Assembly (NCBI RefSeq): GCF_019931275.1 | Contig: NZ_JAIOTY010000003.1 | Coordinates: 186,001 to 250,000, forward strand | DNA length: 64,000 nt | Origin: Nitratidesulfovibrio sp. SRB-5 | GTDB taxonomy: Bacteria > Desulfobacterota > Desulfovibrionia > Desulfovibrionales > Desulfovibrionaceae | Direction of reading: 5' to 3' | Shown here: positions 52,700 to 62,320 of the stretch, one piece after another | How the letters are laid out: every line of letters begins with the position of its first letter | Numbering within the stretch: position 1 is the first letter of the stretch | Translations under genes and position numbers: made by a program | Notes under the pieces: model-generated | The model's input: the letters and a program-made list of their open reading frames with translations, nothing else | Told to the model about the DNA's origin: nothing | Databases searched by the model: none

Positions 52700-53632
52700 A
52701 TGGCAGGACCTTCGCGCGGATTAGGCAGGGGACTCGATGCCCTGTTCAAGGGCTATCAGGAACAGCCCAAGCCCTCGGACATCCGCACGCTGCCCTTGCG
52801 CGCGCTGCGCCCCAACCCCGGCCAGCCCCGCAAGCTGTTCACGGAAGCGGCGCTGGAAGAACTGGCCGCCTCCATCCGCAGCCAGGGCGTATTGCAGCCT
52901 TTGCTGGTGCGGCCCATTCCGGGCACGGAAGGGCAGGCCGAAGGCGCGTCGCAGGCCTACGAAATCGTGGCGGGCGAGCGTCGCTGGCGGGCCAGCCAGA
53001 TGGCCGGGCTGCGCGAAGTGCCCGTGCTCATCCGAGAACTGACCGATCAGGAAACACTGGCCGTCGCGCTTATCGAAAACCTGCAGCGCGAAGACCTGAA
53101 CCCCATGGAAGAAGCGCTGGCCATGCAGGAACTGCGCGAGCAGTTCGGCCTGAGCCAGGAAGATCTGGCCCAGAAGCTGGGCAAGAGCCGCCCCGCAGTG
53201 GCCAACACCCTGCGCCTGCTGCATCTGCCGGAAGCCGCCCGTGAAGACCTGCGCGAAGCGCGGTTGTCCGCCGGGCACGCCCGCGCCCTGCTTACCGTCA
53301 CCGATCCGGAGCCGCAAGACACCTTGCGCCGGCGCATCCTGTCCGACAGGCTTTCCGTGCGCGAGGCGGAAGCCGCTGCCGCCCACTGGCGGGACCGGGG
53401 TGCCTTGCCAGAGCCGCTGGCCGTTCCGCCCAAAAGGGAAGAGGCCCGCCCCGTGCGCCCGCCGCACCGGGTTGCGCCGTCCATGCGCAGCCTGCAAGGC
53501 CGCCTGCACGAGGCGCTGAGCCTGCGCGTATCGGTGAGCGGCACGGAAGAGAAGGGCAAGATCACCCTCAATTTCGAATCGCCGGAGCAGCTTGCGCAGC
53601 TTCTGTCACGGCTTGGGCTGGAGCAGCGTTAA
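52700..53632 (+). CDS. parB: Chromosome-partitioning protein ParB/Spo0J
   Basis: CTP-dependent clamp that binds parS and recruits ParA and SMC. 310 residues. GLGRGLDALF at the N-terminus (ParA contact region), the CTP-binding VAGERRWRASQMAGL and ALIENLQREDLNPMEEA (GERR and ENLQR motifs), and a helix-turn-helix GLSQEDLAQKLGKSRPAVANT. The C-terminal dimer domain ends with IELNFES-like KITLNFESPEQLAQLL. AAGGAG lies before the ATG. Confidence 0.96.
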   Translation: MAGPSRGLGRGLDALFKGYQEQPKPSDIRTLPLRALRPNPGQPRKLFTEAALEELAASIRSQGVLQPLLVRPIPGTEGQAEGASQAYEIVAGERRWRASQMAGLREVPVLIRELTDQETLAVALIENLQREDLNPMEEALAMQELREQFGLSQEDLAQKLGKSRPAVANTLRLLHLPEAAREDLREARLSAGHARALLTVTDPEPQDTLRRRILSDRLSVREAEAAAAHWRDRGALPEPLAVPPKREEARPVRPPHRVAPSMRSLQGRLHEALSLRVSVSGTEEKGKITLNFESPEQLAQLLSRLGLEQR

Positions 53633-53693
53633 GGCTGGTTCCTTGTTTTATGCCTGCCCACAGGTTTCGTATTACACTTTGCAGGATGAATTG

Positions 53694-54719
53694 ATGGTCA
53701 ACTACAGCATCGATGGCGCCGCACTGAGCGCGCTGGTGGCCCGTCTGGCGGGCGCCCGCGTGTGCGTGGTGGGCGACGTGATGATCGACGAATACCTGGT
53801 GGGCGATGCACAGCGCATTTCTCCCGAAGCGCCCGTGCCCGTCATCAGCGTGTCCGAGGACCGCCACCTGGTGGGCGGCGCGGGCAACGTGGCCAAGAAC
53901 ATCCGCACCCTGGGGGGTGTTCCGCGCCTTGTCAGCGTGTGCGGCAACGGTCCGCGTTCCGCGCTGCTGCGCCGCGTGCTGCGGGACGAGGGCGTGGACG
54001 CCGCGTTCGTGGAAATTCCGGGACGGCCCACCACCCTCAAGACCCGCGTCATTGCCCGGCAGCAGCAGATGCTGCGCATAGACCGCGAGGAAACCAGCCC
54101 CATCGGCGGCCAGCACCTGGCCGATCTGCTGCGGCTTGTGGATGCGGCCAGCGCCGACTGCAACGTGGTCATCGTGTCCGACTACGGCAAGGGCGTGGTG
54201 ACCGGCGAGTTCATGGACGGGCTGGAAATGCTGTGGGCGCAGCGCGGCACGCGCCCCGCCGTGCTGGTGGACCCCAAGACGCCCAATTTCCATCTGTACC
54301 GCAACGTGTTCATGCCCACGCCCAATGCCAAGGAAACCAGCGAAGGCGCGCACCTGCCCACGGGCACCCGCGACGAAATCCTGGCTGCCGGGCGGGCCAT
54401 CTTCGACAAGCTGCACTGCCAGCACCTGCTGACCACCCTTGGTCCCAAAGGCATGGCCCTGTTCGAGGCCGCAGACAAGGTGTGGCACATCCCCACCACC
54501 GCGCGCAGCGTGTTCGACGTTACCGGCGCCGGGGATACGGTCATCGCCACCGTTGCCCTGGCCCTTGCAGCCGGGGTGGATTTGCTGGAAAGCTGCGTGC
54601 TGGCCAACTACGCTGCGGGCATCGTGGTGGGGCAGGTTGGGGCGGCATCCGTGCTGCCGGATGAACTGCGCGAGGCCATCGCCACCCTGCCGGTGCCGCA
54701 CGTGGACCGGTGGGCCTGA
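53694..54719 (+). CDS. rfaE1: D-glycero-beta-D-manno-heptose-7-phosphate kinase (PfkB family)
   Basis: Phosphorylates heptose-7-phosphate for ADP-heptose and lipopolysaccharide core synthesis. 341 residues: only the kinase half of bifunctional HldE (about 475). Motifs: GDVMIDEYLVGDAQRISPEA, HLVGGAGNVAKNIRTLG, and FDVTGAGDTVIATVALALAAG with the catalytic Asp. The start (MVNYSIDG) has AGGAT upstream; a longer reading from 53592 is unlikely. The adenylyltransferase half must be elsewhere. Confidence 0.93.
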   Translation: MVNYSIDGAALSALVARLAGARVCVVGDVMIDEYLVGDAQRISPEAPVPVISVSEDRHLVGGAGNVAKNIRTLGGVPRLVSVCGNGPRSALLRRVLRDEGVDAAFVEIPGRPTTLKTRVIARQQQMLRIDREETSPIGGQHLADLLRLVDAASADCNVVIVSDYGKGVVTGEFMDGLEMLWAQRGTRPAVLVDPKTPNFHLYRNVFMPTPNAKETSEGAHLPTGTRDEILAAGRAIFDKLHCQHLLTTLGPKGMALFEAADKVWHIPTTARSVFDVTGAGDTVIATVALALAAGVDLLESCVLANYAAGIVVGQVGAASVLPDELREAIATLPVPHVDRWA

Positions 54720-54742
54720 ACATCGCCCTTGATCCGTTGTTT

Positions 54743-54777
54743 TGCAGGGCTCCCGAATGGGAGCCCTGCTTGTTTTG
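54743..54777 (+). terminator. Terminator of the heptose kinase gene
   Basis: GCAGGGCTCCC, loop GAAT, GGGAGCCCTGC then TTGTTTT. Confidence 0.9.
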
Positions 54778-54789
54778 GTGACGATGTGC

Positions 54790-54805
54790 GATTTCACGTG
54801 AAACA
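54790..54805. promoter_or_regulatory. parS-like site 3, downstream of parAB
   Basis: GATTTCACGTGAAACA matches 14 of 16 consensus bases and is perfect over the inner TTTCACGTGAAACA, the best of the four. The rest of 54720-55061 holds only the terminator at 54743 and the ribosome site of the DUF1992 gene. Confidence 0.85.
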
Positions 54806-55061
54806 TGAAGTGTAAACGCAGATGGAAACGTAATACGTTTTGTTGGCGTTTCTGAGCCGCCTTTAAGTGGGGTGGCGCGCCAGAACGCGGGGAGGGCGCG
54901 AGCCGCACGGGGCAGGCACAGGGCATTGCCGAACGCGGGGTGGGGGCGTATGCGCAGAAAAAACCGTGCAGAGCCGGTGCCCCGCGCAGGATGTTTTTTT
55001 GTCTTTCACTGTGGCGGGCGCAGCGCGCCCACGCAGGCCCACCCGCCATGCCGGAGGTTTC

Positions 55062-55466
55062 ATGAACGCCATAACGCTCATTGCCGAGCGGCGCATAGCA
55101 GAGGCGCAGGAAGAGGGCGCATTCGACAACCTGCCGGGTGCCGGACGCCCGCTGGACCTGGAGGACGACTCCATGGTGCCCGAAGACCTGCGCATGGCCT
55201 GCAAGGTGCTCCGCAACGCGGGCTACCTGCCGCCCCAGCTGGAAACAGCACGCGAGATACAGACGGTGATGGACTTGCTGGAAAATTGTTCGGACGAGCG
55301 CGAGAAGTATCGCCAGATGCAGAAGCTGAACCTGCTGCTGCGCAAGGTGGGCGCCAGCCGGAACCGTCCGCTGAACTTCGAGGAGTACGAAGCGTATTAC
55401 CGAAGCATGGTCAGCCGGATGCGTGTGGCGGGGCAATCTGCTGACGGCAAGGACGACAAGGCGTAA
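55062..55466 (+). CDS. DUF1992 (DnaJ homologue subfamily C member 28-like) protein
   Basis: 134 residues. The conserved DUF1992 pattern is clear: ERRIAEAQEEGAFDNLPGAG and RPLDLEDDSMVPEDLRMA, followed by helical KVLRNAGYLPPQLETAREI. In eukaryotes this domain is linked to the J-domain protein DNAJC28, but here there is no J domain. Function unknown. CCGGAGG lies before the ATG. Confidence 0.92.
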   Translation: MNAITLIAERRIAEAQEEGAFDNLPGAGRPLDLEDDSMVPEDLRMACKVLRNAGYLPPQLETAREIQTVMDLLENCSDEREKYRQMQKLNLLLRKVGASRNRPLNFEEYEAYYRSMVSRMRVAGQSADGKDDKA

Positions 55467-55504
55467 CCGGCGACAGGCGAAAAGTCGCCGCCAGGCGAGC
55501 GCGC

Positions 55505-55551
55505 ACGCAAAGGGGCGCCCGAAGCTGTATGCTCCGGGCGCCCCTTTGCGT
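55505..55551. terminator. Bidirectional terminator between DUF1992 and rsmB genes
   Basis: ACGCAAAGGGGCGCCCG and its inverted copy CGGGCGCCCCTTTGCGT around a 13-base loop. Confidence 0.75.
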
Positions 55552-55572
55552 CGCGATGGGAGGCGAGCGCGG

Positions 55573-57147
55573 TTACCCCTTGCGCAGCACCACGCCGAAA
55601 AAGAATTCACGGGCCGGGGTGTCGGCGGGGGTGGTGTGCTGCGCTTCGACAATGACGGGGGCAGCACTGGCGGCACCGGTCGGGGATAGCAGACGTTCGA
55701 CCTGCGCCTCGTTCTCGGCGGGGTTCAGGGTGCAGGTGATGTACACCAGCCGACCACCCGTGGGCAGCACGGACAGGGCGGCATCAAGTATCCTGCCTTG
55801 CAACGCGGCAAGCGCGTCGAGGTCGGCGGGAGAGCGGCGCAGCTTGATGTCCGGGCGGCGGGAAAGGGTACCCAGTCCGGAACAGGGCGCATCGATGAGA
55901 ATGGTGCGGAAGGCGCCCGCGCTGGCCGTTCCAACATTTGTGACCGGCGTGTCTGGTGTGACTGGCTGAACTGGCGGAACTGGCCGGGCCGGGCCACCCG
56001 GACCGCCTGCGGGGCAGGTGCCGTCCGTTGCGCAGGGCGGTTGCGTTGCGGAGGCACGGACAATGGCGGGCACGGCAAGGCCCAGCCGTTCGGCATCGGC
56101 ACGCAGGCCACGCAGGCGGCCCGCATTGGGGTCGCTGCACAGGCCCACGTCCACGCCGCGCTCCAGCAGGGCCAGCGCCTTGCCGCCGCGCCCGCAGCAG
56201 GCATCCCACACCGGGCCTTCCCAGGTATCCGGGCGCAATGCGTCCAGCACTTCCTGCGATGCCGCGCCCTGACGCGACAGCAGCCCCGCGCGTTCCAGCG
56301 CGGCAACCTCGGCCGGAAATCCGCCGACGGGAAAGACCACCCCGGCATGGCCGCAGGCGGTGCCGCCGTGATCCGCAATCAACTGGTCACGCAGCGTCTG
56401 CCAGCCGGGACGGGCGGCATTGACGCGCACCGCCGGGGCCGGAGCCTGGGCGCTGGACGCCAGCAGGTCTGTTGCGCGGTCCATGCCGTATGCATCGCAC
56501 CACAGGTCCACCAGCCAGCGCGGTGCGGCATGGTGCACGGACAGGAAATCGCGCGGGTCCGGCAGGTCGGCGTGGTACATCTCCGCGTTGCGGGCATCGC
56601 CGCCCAGCCGGGCCACGTTGCGCAGCACCGCGTTGGCCAGCTTGCCGAGACCGGGGCCGAAGCGCTGGCGGATGTGGGTGACGGCCCAGTCCACCGCCGC
56701 GTAGTCGGGGATGCGGTCAAGGTGCACGATTTCGTGCGCGGCCACGCCAAGGGTCAGCAAGGCCTCCGGCGGCAACTTCTCCGGGGCTGTCAGGAAGCGG
56801 CGCAGGAGCCACGAAATGCGGATTTCCGACCGCAGATACCCGTAGACGAGTTCCGTGGCCAAGGCTGCGTCCTGACGCGAAATTCCGGCATGCCGCAATG
56901 CGGAACCGTCTGGTGTGGTCGAGGAGGCGTTTGCGACGTGTGTGGTGCTATTGCTGGCAGATGCCTTGCTTGCGTTTGCGCGTGCGCTCGCTTCATTGCG
57001 TGCGGCAGCATCCGCAAGCACGGCGTCCAGTGCGGCCTGCACTTCCTGCCCCTTGCGCAGCACCTTGTCCAAGGCGGCAAGGGCAGCGGCACGAGCCGGA
57101 GGCAGGGGGGCCCCCTTTGCGTGGGGTTGGGGACGCCGGGCGCTCAT
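55573..57147 (-). CDS. rsmB: 16S rRNA (cytosine-5) methyltransferase, RsmB family
   Basis: AdoMet-dependent methylation of 16S rRNA. 524 residues, longer than the usual 430 because of low-complexity insertions at about 50-75 (ARANASKASASNST) and 400-430 (PVPPVQPVTPDTPVTN). N-terminal NusB-like RNA-binding domain (AALDKVLRKGQEVQAALD, QDAALATELVYGYLR); C-terminal methylase with ACCGRGGKALALLERG, DAPCSGLGTLSRRPD (one catalytic Cys) and the second Cys in YITCTLNPAENE. The ATG overlaps the TGA of the DUF116 gene. Confidence 0.93.
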   Translation of the reverse strand: MSARRPQPHAKGAPLPPARAAALAALDKVLRKGQEVQAALDAVLADAAARNEASARANASKASASNSTTHVANASSTTPDGSALRHAGISRQDAALATELVYGYLRSEIRISWLLRRFLTAPEKLPPEALLTLGVAAHEIVHLDRIPDYAAVDWAVTHIRQRFGPGLGKLANAVLRNVARLGGDARNAEMYHADLPDPRDFLSVHHAAPRWLVDLWCDAYGMDRATDLLASSAQAPAPAVRVNAARPGWQTLRDQLIADHGGTACGHAGVVFPVGGFPAEVAALERAGLLSRQGAASQEVLDALRPDTWEGPVWDACCGRGGKALALLERGVDVGLCSDPNAGRLRGLRADAERLGLAVPAIVRASATQPPCATDGTCPAGGPGGPARPVPPVQPVTPDTPVTNVGTASAGAFRTILIDAPCSGLGTLSRRPDIKLRRSPADLDALAALQGRILDAALSVLPTGGRLVYITCTLNPAENEAQVERLLSPTGAASAAPVIVEAQHTTPADTPAREFFFGVVLRKG

Positions 57148-58232
57148 TGCGGTTCCGACGGCGCGGCGGACGCCTCTGCGGGGGAAGAGGCCGCAGGCGT
57201 GCCTTCCTGCGGGCGCTGGTCGCGGGCTGTGGCAACACCGGCATCATGGGGGCTCACGGCATGCCGGACGCCCGGGGAATGTCCGCTGCCGGCCCCGAAG
57301 GTGGCATCGGCAACGGAGCCCGGCATGCCAGTTGCGGGAGCACCGTGAGAGCCGGGTGCCGCGCGAGTCGTGTCAGCTTCCGCAACATCTGTCGCATCAT
57401 CTTCCGCGACATTTTCTGCAACATCGGGCGGCAGCACGTTCAGGAAGTGGCGCAGGGCCTTTTCCACGTTGAGCAGGCTGACCAGCGTGTCCAGGCAGGG
57501 GCCGTTGGGCCGCTCGTTGAGCACGCCGTACACCGGGATAGGGTGGGTGTCCTGGATGCCGCTGGCAAGGTCGCGTTCGCAGGCCACGGCAATGATCAGC
57601 CGGGGGCGCTCCTTGACCACGATACGCCGGGCGATGGTGCCGCCGGTGGCTATGGCCAGCTTGACGCCGTAGCGGTCGCGCAGGGCCAGCAGCCGCTCTA
57701 TGGGGCACTGGCCGCAGCGCTTGCAGTGGTCCACGCCGTAGGTCAGGCGCACCGCGCAGTTGCTGGACTGCAGGCAGTGCGGCAGCAGGATCAGCACGTC
57801 CGACGGGGCAAAGCTGCCCGTCTCGCCGCGCACCAGCTCGTTGTTGACCTTGATGAACGAGTGGCGCACCTCTTCGCGCGAGATGCCGAACAGCCGCCCC
57901 AGCAGCTCCATGAGCGGCAGGAACAGCTTTACCGCCACGCCGCGCACCCGTTGCGAGCCGAACCAGGGCCGCCCGGTGTAGATGTGCAGCACAAGCCCCA
58001 GCGTGGCCCACACGATGAGCGCAATGCACGCCACCAGCAGGGCCCCGGTGATGTCCGGCACCAGCGGATGGATGTTGCCCAGTCCGATGTACGGGATGAT
58101 CCACCCCACCAGCAGCACCAGGCACAGGGCGGCGGACGTCAGGCTGATGAGCCCGATGAACAGCCGCTTGCGGGCGCCGTGGTAGTCCTCTCGCGGGAGG
58201 GAATCCGGGTTCTTGCGGATGGGCATGGACAT
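57144..58232 (-). CDS. DUF116 membrane protein
   Basis: 362 residues. Two N-terminal membrane helices (about 25-50 and 65-90) are followed by the DUF116 cytoplasmic domain with the cysteine cluster HCKRCGQCP, which may bind a metal or Fe-S centre; LPHCLQSSNCAVRLTYGV lies just upstream. A low-complexity tail of about 100 residues ends it. Often found beside fmt and rsmB, as here. The start is weakly defined (MSMPIRK at 58232 or MPIRK at 58226). Confidence 0.88.
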   Translation of the reverse strand: MSMPIRKNPDSLPREDYHGARKRLFIGLISLTSAALCLVLLVGWIIPYIGLGNIHPLVPDITGALLVACIALIVWATLGLVLHIYTGRPWFGSQRVRGVAVKLFLPLMELLGRLFGISREEVRHSFIKVNNELVRGETGSFAPSDVLILLPHCLQSSNCAVRLTYGVDHCKRCGQCPIERLLALRDRYGVKLAIATGGTIARRIVVKERPRLIIAVACERDLASGIQDTHPIPVYGVLNERPNGPCLDTLVSLLNVEKALRHFLNVLPPDVAENVAEDDATDVAEADTTRAAPGSHGAPATGMPGSVADATFGAGSGHSPGVRHAVSPHDAGVATARDQRPQEGTPAASSPAEASAAPSEPQ

Positions 58233-58448
58233 GGCTTTCGTACTTGCTAGGCGCGGAAAAGGGTGGGTACGCGGTGCCCGGGGGGGCCGGGGATGTTCCG
58301 GGGCTGGTCCGGTGATGACCTGGGGCCGGGGCGTGATACGTCGTTGTCGGGCCGTACCGGTACAGGGCCGGATGCGGACGGGGTGCGCCACTCGGGTCGG
58401 GCCACACCTGCAAGGTGGTGGCCCTGTGGCAGCGCCTGCGTCAGCCGC

Positions 58449-59558
58449 CTACACGCACACGGCAAGGCCGCCGTCGCACTCGCAGGCGTTCAGGTAGCCG
58501 CACAGAAAGGCGCGGGCATCCATGGGCTTGCGGTCCGCCGGGCGGATGGAATCCACAAGGTACAGCCGGTCGGCGCAGGCGATGGCCAGTTGCTCGTCCA
58601 CCAGCCCGACTATCGTGCCGGGAGCGGCGCCCTCGTATTCCGGGGCCTCCGACCGCAACGGGCCGATGCGACCGGGGCCCAGGGACACGCGCAGTTCCTT
58701 CTGGACCGTACCGCTCTGGAGCCCCTGACTCTGCCGTTGAATGGTGCAGTACGCGCCGGGCCACGGGGTAACCCCGCGAATGTGCGCGTGCACCTGCACA
58801 GCAGTGCGGTTCCAGTCGATGAGGCCGTCGGCCTTGGTCAGCTTGGCGGCGTAGGTGGCCCGGTCGTGATCCTGCGGAATGGCCACGGCGGTGCCGTCGG
58901 CCAGCTTGCCCAGCGCCACGGTCAGCAGCCTGCCGCCGAGCTCGGCCAGCTGGTCGTGCAGGTCGCCCGCAGTGTCGCCGATGCCGATGCCCATGGCCTT
59001 TTGCAGCAGCATGGGGCCGGTATCCAGGCTGGCTTCCATGCGCATGATGGTTACCCCGGTCACGGCGTCACCGGCCATGACGGCGCGCTGGATGGGCGCT
59101 GCACCGCGCAGGCGCGGCAGCAGCGAGGCATGCACGTTGACGGGGCCAAGGCGCGGGATGTCCAGCACCGATTGCGGCAGGATAAGCCCGTAGGCGGCCA
59201 CCACCAGCACGTCGGGCCGCAGGGAGCGCAATTCCGCAACGGCTTCCTCGGTCTTGAAATTCAGGGGCTGGTACACCGGCACGCCGTGTTCCATGGCCAG
59301 CAGTTTCACTTCGGGCGGCCTGCACTGCTGGCCGCGCCCGCAGGGGCGGTCCGGCTGGGTGTACGCGGCGATCACCTCGCAGCCGTCCCATTCCAGCAGG
59401 TGGCGCATGATTACCGAGGCAAAGCCGGGCGTGCCCATGAACACCACGCGCAGGGGTTCGCGCGGCGCGGCGGGTTCCGTCACCACCCGTGCGGCGTCCG
59501 TATTACCGTTGCCGTCCGGCATGGCGCCATCACCGTGCACTGCGTCCTGCCCGGTCAT
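58449..59558 (-). CDS. fmt: Methionyl-tRNA formyltransferase
   Basis: Formylates initiator Met-tRNA from 10-formyl-THF. 369 residues, with an extra leader of about 30 before RVVFMGTPGFASVIMRHLLE. NVHASLLPRLRGAAPIQRAV contains the catalytic His-Ser-Leu-Leu-Pro region; GVTIMRMEASLDTGPML follows. An oligonucleotide-binding-type C-terminal domain ends it. The gene starts one base after the def stop, so the two are translated together. GGGAG lies before the ATG. Confidence 0.95.
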   Translation of the reverse strand: MTGQDAVHGDGAMPDGNGNTDAARVVTEPAAPREPLRVVFMGTPGFASVIMRHLLEWDGCEVIAAYTQPDRPCGRGQQCRPPEVKLLAMEHGVPVYQPLNFKTEEAVAELRSLRPDVLVVAAYGLILPQSVLDIPRLGPVNVHASLLPRLRGAAPIQRAVMAGDAVTGVTIMRMEASLDTGPMLLQKAMGIGIGDTAGDLHDQLAELGGRLLTVALGKLADGTAVAIPQDHDRATYAAKLTKADGLIDWNRTAVQVHAHIRGVTPWPGAYCTIQRQSQGLQSGTVQKELRVSLGPGRIGPLRSEAPEYEGAAPGTIVGLVDEQLAIACADRLYLVDSIRPADRKPMDARAFLCGYLNACECDGGLAVCV

Positions 59559-59559
59559 G

Positions 59560-60114
59560 CTAGCGCGCTCCCGTGCGCGTTCTGGCTGCTGCCGTGGGCA
59601 TGGGCCGGGGCGCGTTCTTCTGCATCTTCTTGACGCGCGAATCGTACAGGGTGCGCTTCAGCCTGCTGATGTGGTCGATGAACAGGGTGCCCTTCAGGTG
59701 GTCCACCTCATGTTGCAGGCATACGGCCAGCAGGCCGTCCGCGTCCATGCACACCTCGTTGCCGTCCAGGTCGCGCGCGGTCAGGCGCACCGTGTCGCTG
59801 CGGGTGACCGTGGCGCGGTAGCCGCCGGGCACCGACAGGCAGCCTTCCTCCGAGTCGATCTTGTCGCCAGTCAGCTCCAGCCGGGGGTTCACGAAGGTCA
59901 TCAGCGCCTCGCGCTTTTCCGGGCCGGACACGTCCACCACGATCAGGCGGCAGTGCTCGCCCACCTGGGGCGCGGCAAGGCCAATGCCGTCCTGCCGGTA
60001 CATGGTTTCGGCCATGTCTGCGGCAAGCTGACGGATTTCATCGGTAATCTCGGTGATGTCCTCGCATTCGACGGCAAGGCGCGGATCGGGATATTGCAGC
60101 ACTTCTCGGATCAT
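59560..60114 (-). CDS. def: Peptide deformylase
   Basis: Removes the N-terminal formyl group from nascent proteins. 184 residues. All three motifs are intact: GIGLAAPQVG, EGCLSVPG (metal-ligand Cys) and HEVDHLKG (metal-ligand His). A basic tail of about 20 residues (KKMQKNAPRP) extends past the family end. AGGACC lies before the ATG at 60114; the longer frame is not family-like. Confidence 0.96.
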   Translation of the reverse strand: MIREVLQYPDPRLAVECEDITEITDEIRQLAADMAETMYRQDGIGLAAPQVGEHCRLIVVDVSGPEKREALMTFVNPRLELTGDKIDSEEGCLSVPGGYRATVTRSDTVRLTARDLDGNEVCMDADGLLAVCLQHEVDHLKGTLFIDHISRLKRTLYDSRVKKMQKNAPRPMPTAAARTRTGAR

Positions 60115-60208
60115 GGGCGGTCCTGTGATGTGGGCGTTTGATGCGATCACCCTACGGTAAGCACGCCGTGCGGGCAAGGAAAGGGCAGAGAACAGGGGGC
60201 GAAGCGAC

Positions 60209-60241
60209 GGGGGAGGAAGGCGCGCGGCCCTCCTCCCCCGT
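60209..60241 (-). terminator. Possible terminator of aspS
   Basis: CGGGGGAGGAGGGC / GCCTTCCTCCCCCG stem just past the aspS stop, without a U-tract. Confidence 0.4.
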
Positions 60242-60264
60242 ACGGAGCAGACAATGTGCGGGGT

Positions 60265-62109
60265 CTAGCCCTGCGGAGCGTTGGGCGCGCCGTCCTTGCC
60301 CGTTTCGCGCAGGCGCAGGCCCAGGTCGCGCAGCTGGCGGGCGGATACGCTGTCCGGCGCCTGGGTGAGCAGGCAGGTGGCCTTCTGGGTCTTGGGGAAG
60401 GCGATGACGTCGCGGATGGACGACGAGCCGGTAAGCAGCATGGCCAGACGGTCCATGCCGAAGGCGATGCCGCCGTGCGGCGGGGCGCCCATTTCCAGCG
60501 CCTGGGTCAGGAAGCCGAACTGCGCTTCCGCTTCTTCCGGCGAGAAGCCGAGTGCCGCGAACATGCGGCGCTGCTTTTCCGCCGTGTGGTTGCGGATGGA
60601 GCCGCCGCCCAGTTCGTAGCCGTTCAGCACCATGTCGTAGGCGCGGGCGCGGGCCGCCGCCGGGTTCTCGACCATGACGTCCATGTGGCCGTCCTTGGGC
60701 GAGGTGAACGGATGGTGGCAGGCCACGTAGCGCTTCTCTTCCTCGTCGTATTCGAACAGCGGGAAGTCGGTCACCCACAGGAAGTTGAAGGCGTTCTCGT
60801 CGATGAGGCCCAGGTGCTCGCCAAGGCGCACGCGCAGGTTGCCCAGCGCCGCGTTGACCATGCCCGGCGCGCCCGCCTGGAAGAACACGATGTCGCCCGT
60901 TTCAAGGCCCAGCGCGTCCTTCAGCCCGGCGCGTTCCTCGTCGGACAGGAACTTGGCGATGGGCGACTGCCATTCGTCGGGCCGGATCTTGATCCAGGCC
61001 AGGCCCTGCGCGCCGTAGATCTTCACGAACTCGGTGAATTCGTCGATCTCCTTGCGGGTCATGGTTTCGCCGCCGGGCACGCGCATGGCCTTGACCAGCT
61101 CCGCCGTGGCGAACAGCTTGAAGTTGGAGCCGCGCACGATGTGCGTGACGTCCTGCAACTCCAGCCCGAAGCGGGTGTCCGGCTTGTCCACGCCGTAGCG
61201 GGCCATGGCGTCGTCATAGCTCATGCGCGGGAAGGGGGTGGCGATCTCGCGGTCCAGCGCGTCGCGGAACACGCGGGCCATCAGGCCTTCGGCCATGGCC
61301 ATCACCTGTTCCTCGTCCACGAAGCTCATCTCGATATCGATCTGGGTGAACTCCAGCTGGCGGTCGGCGCGCATGTCCTCGTCGCGGAAGCAGCGCACGA
61401 TCTGGTAGTAGCGCTCCATGCCCGACATCATCAGCAGCTGCTTGAACAGCTGGGGCGACTGCGGCAGGGCGTAGAACTGGCCCTGGTTCAGGCGGCTGGG
61501 CACCAGGAAGTCGCGCGCGCCTTCCGGCGTGGACTTGGTGAGGTAGGGCGTCTCGATCTCGAGAAAGCCCAGCTCGTCCAGGTAACGGCGGGTGGCCTGC
61601 GCGGCCTTGTGGCGCACGATGAAGTTGTTGGCCATGCGCGGGCGGCGCAGGTCGAGGTAGCGGTACTGCAGGCGCAGGTTCTCGCTGGCCTCGGTGCGGT
61701 CCTCGATGACGAAGGCGGGCGTCCTGGAGGTGTTCAGCAGCTTCCATTCGGAAACGTACACCTCGATCTCGCCGGTCTTCATGCCGGGGTTGGTCATGCC
61801 CTCGGGCCGGGGCCGCACGGTGCCGCGAATGGCCAGCACGTATTCAGAGCGGATGATGTGCGCGCGCTCATGCGCGGCGGGATTGACGTCAGGGCTGAAC
61901 ACGATCTGGGTAAGGCCCTGGCGGTCGCGCAGGTCCACGAAAATGAGGCCGCCGTGGTCGCGGCGGTACTGCACCCAGCCCATCAGGCAGACTTCGGCCC
62001 CGGTGTCGGCGGCGGTAAGGGTGGCGCAATCGTGGCTGCGCACCCAGTCGCCCAGGGGTTCGATGTACTGCTGGTGTTCCTGTTGGACGTCAAGTTTCTG
62101 ATCGCTCAT
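60265..62109 (-). CDS. aspS: Aspartyl-tRNA synthetase
   Basis: Charges tRNA(Asp) with aspartate; some bacterial forms also mischarge tRNA(Asn). 614 residues, near the bacterial 590. OB-fold with GLIFVDLRDRQGLTQIV; class II motif 2 FRDEDMRADRQLEFTQIDIE; motif 3 GGIAFGMDRLAMLLTGSSS. AAGGAA lies before the ATG. Adjacent to hisS, with 211 bp of repeat-containing space between. Confidence 0.97.
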   Translation of the reverse strand: MSDQKLDVQQEHQQYIEPLGDWVRSHDCATLTAADTGAEVCLMGWVQYRRDHGGLIFVDLRDRQGLTQIVFSPDVNPAAHERAHIIRSEYVLAIRGTVRPRPEGMTNPGMKTGEIEVYVSEWKLLNTSRTPAFVIEDRTEASENLRLQYRYLDLRRPRMANNFIVRHKAAQATRRYLDELGFLEIETPYLTKSTPEGARDFLVPSRLNQGQFYALPQSPQLFKQLLMMSGMERYYQIVRCFRDEDMRADRQLEFTQIDIEMSFVDEEQVMAMAEGLMARVFRDALDREIATPFPRMSYDDAMARYGVDKPDTRFGLELQDVTHIVRGSNFKLFATAELVKAMRVPGGETMTRKEIDEFTEFVKIYGAQGLAWIKIRPDEWQSPIAKFLSDEERAGLKDALGLETGDIVFFQAGAPGMVNAALGNLRVRLGEHLGLIDENAFNFLWVTDFPLFEYDEEEKRYVACHHPFTSPKDGHMDVMVENPAAARARAYDMVLNGYELGGGSIRNHTAEKQRRMFAALGFSPEEAEAQFGFLTQALEMGAPPHGGIAFGMDRLAMLLTGSSSIRDVIAFPKTQKATCLLTQAPDSVSARQLRDLGLRLRETGKDGAPNAPQG

Positions 62110-62199
62110 GAACGGTTCCTTTGGATGTTACCCGAGGATGACAAGGCTGAAAGGATTCCGGGTGGCCTCTTTGACGCGTTACGGGCATCAAGGGGTTCT

Positions 62200-62320
62200 T
62201 CGGCTATGAATTTTCGAATGCTGACGCAGTGGCGACGAGGACTGTTTTCAGAGCAGGGTTTCGTCCTTTGGCAGGCGCCGTTTGACGACGCCACCGGGCG
62301 AAAGGCCGATTTGGACAGCC
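62200..62320. repeat. Family C repeat directly 3' of hisS
   Basis: GGCAGGCG..GTTTGACG..GCCACCGGGCGAAAGG, then ATTTGGACA, matches the element after dnaN (5183-5235). The upstream TTTTCAGAGCAGGG and TTTCGTCCTTTGG have no counterpart at dnaN; extent of the repeat is therefore uncertain. Confidence 0.6.
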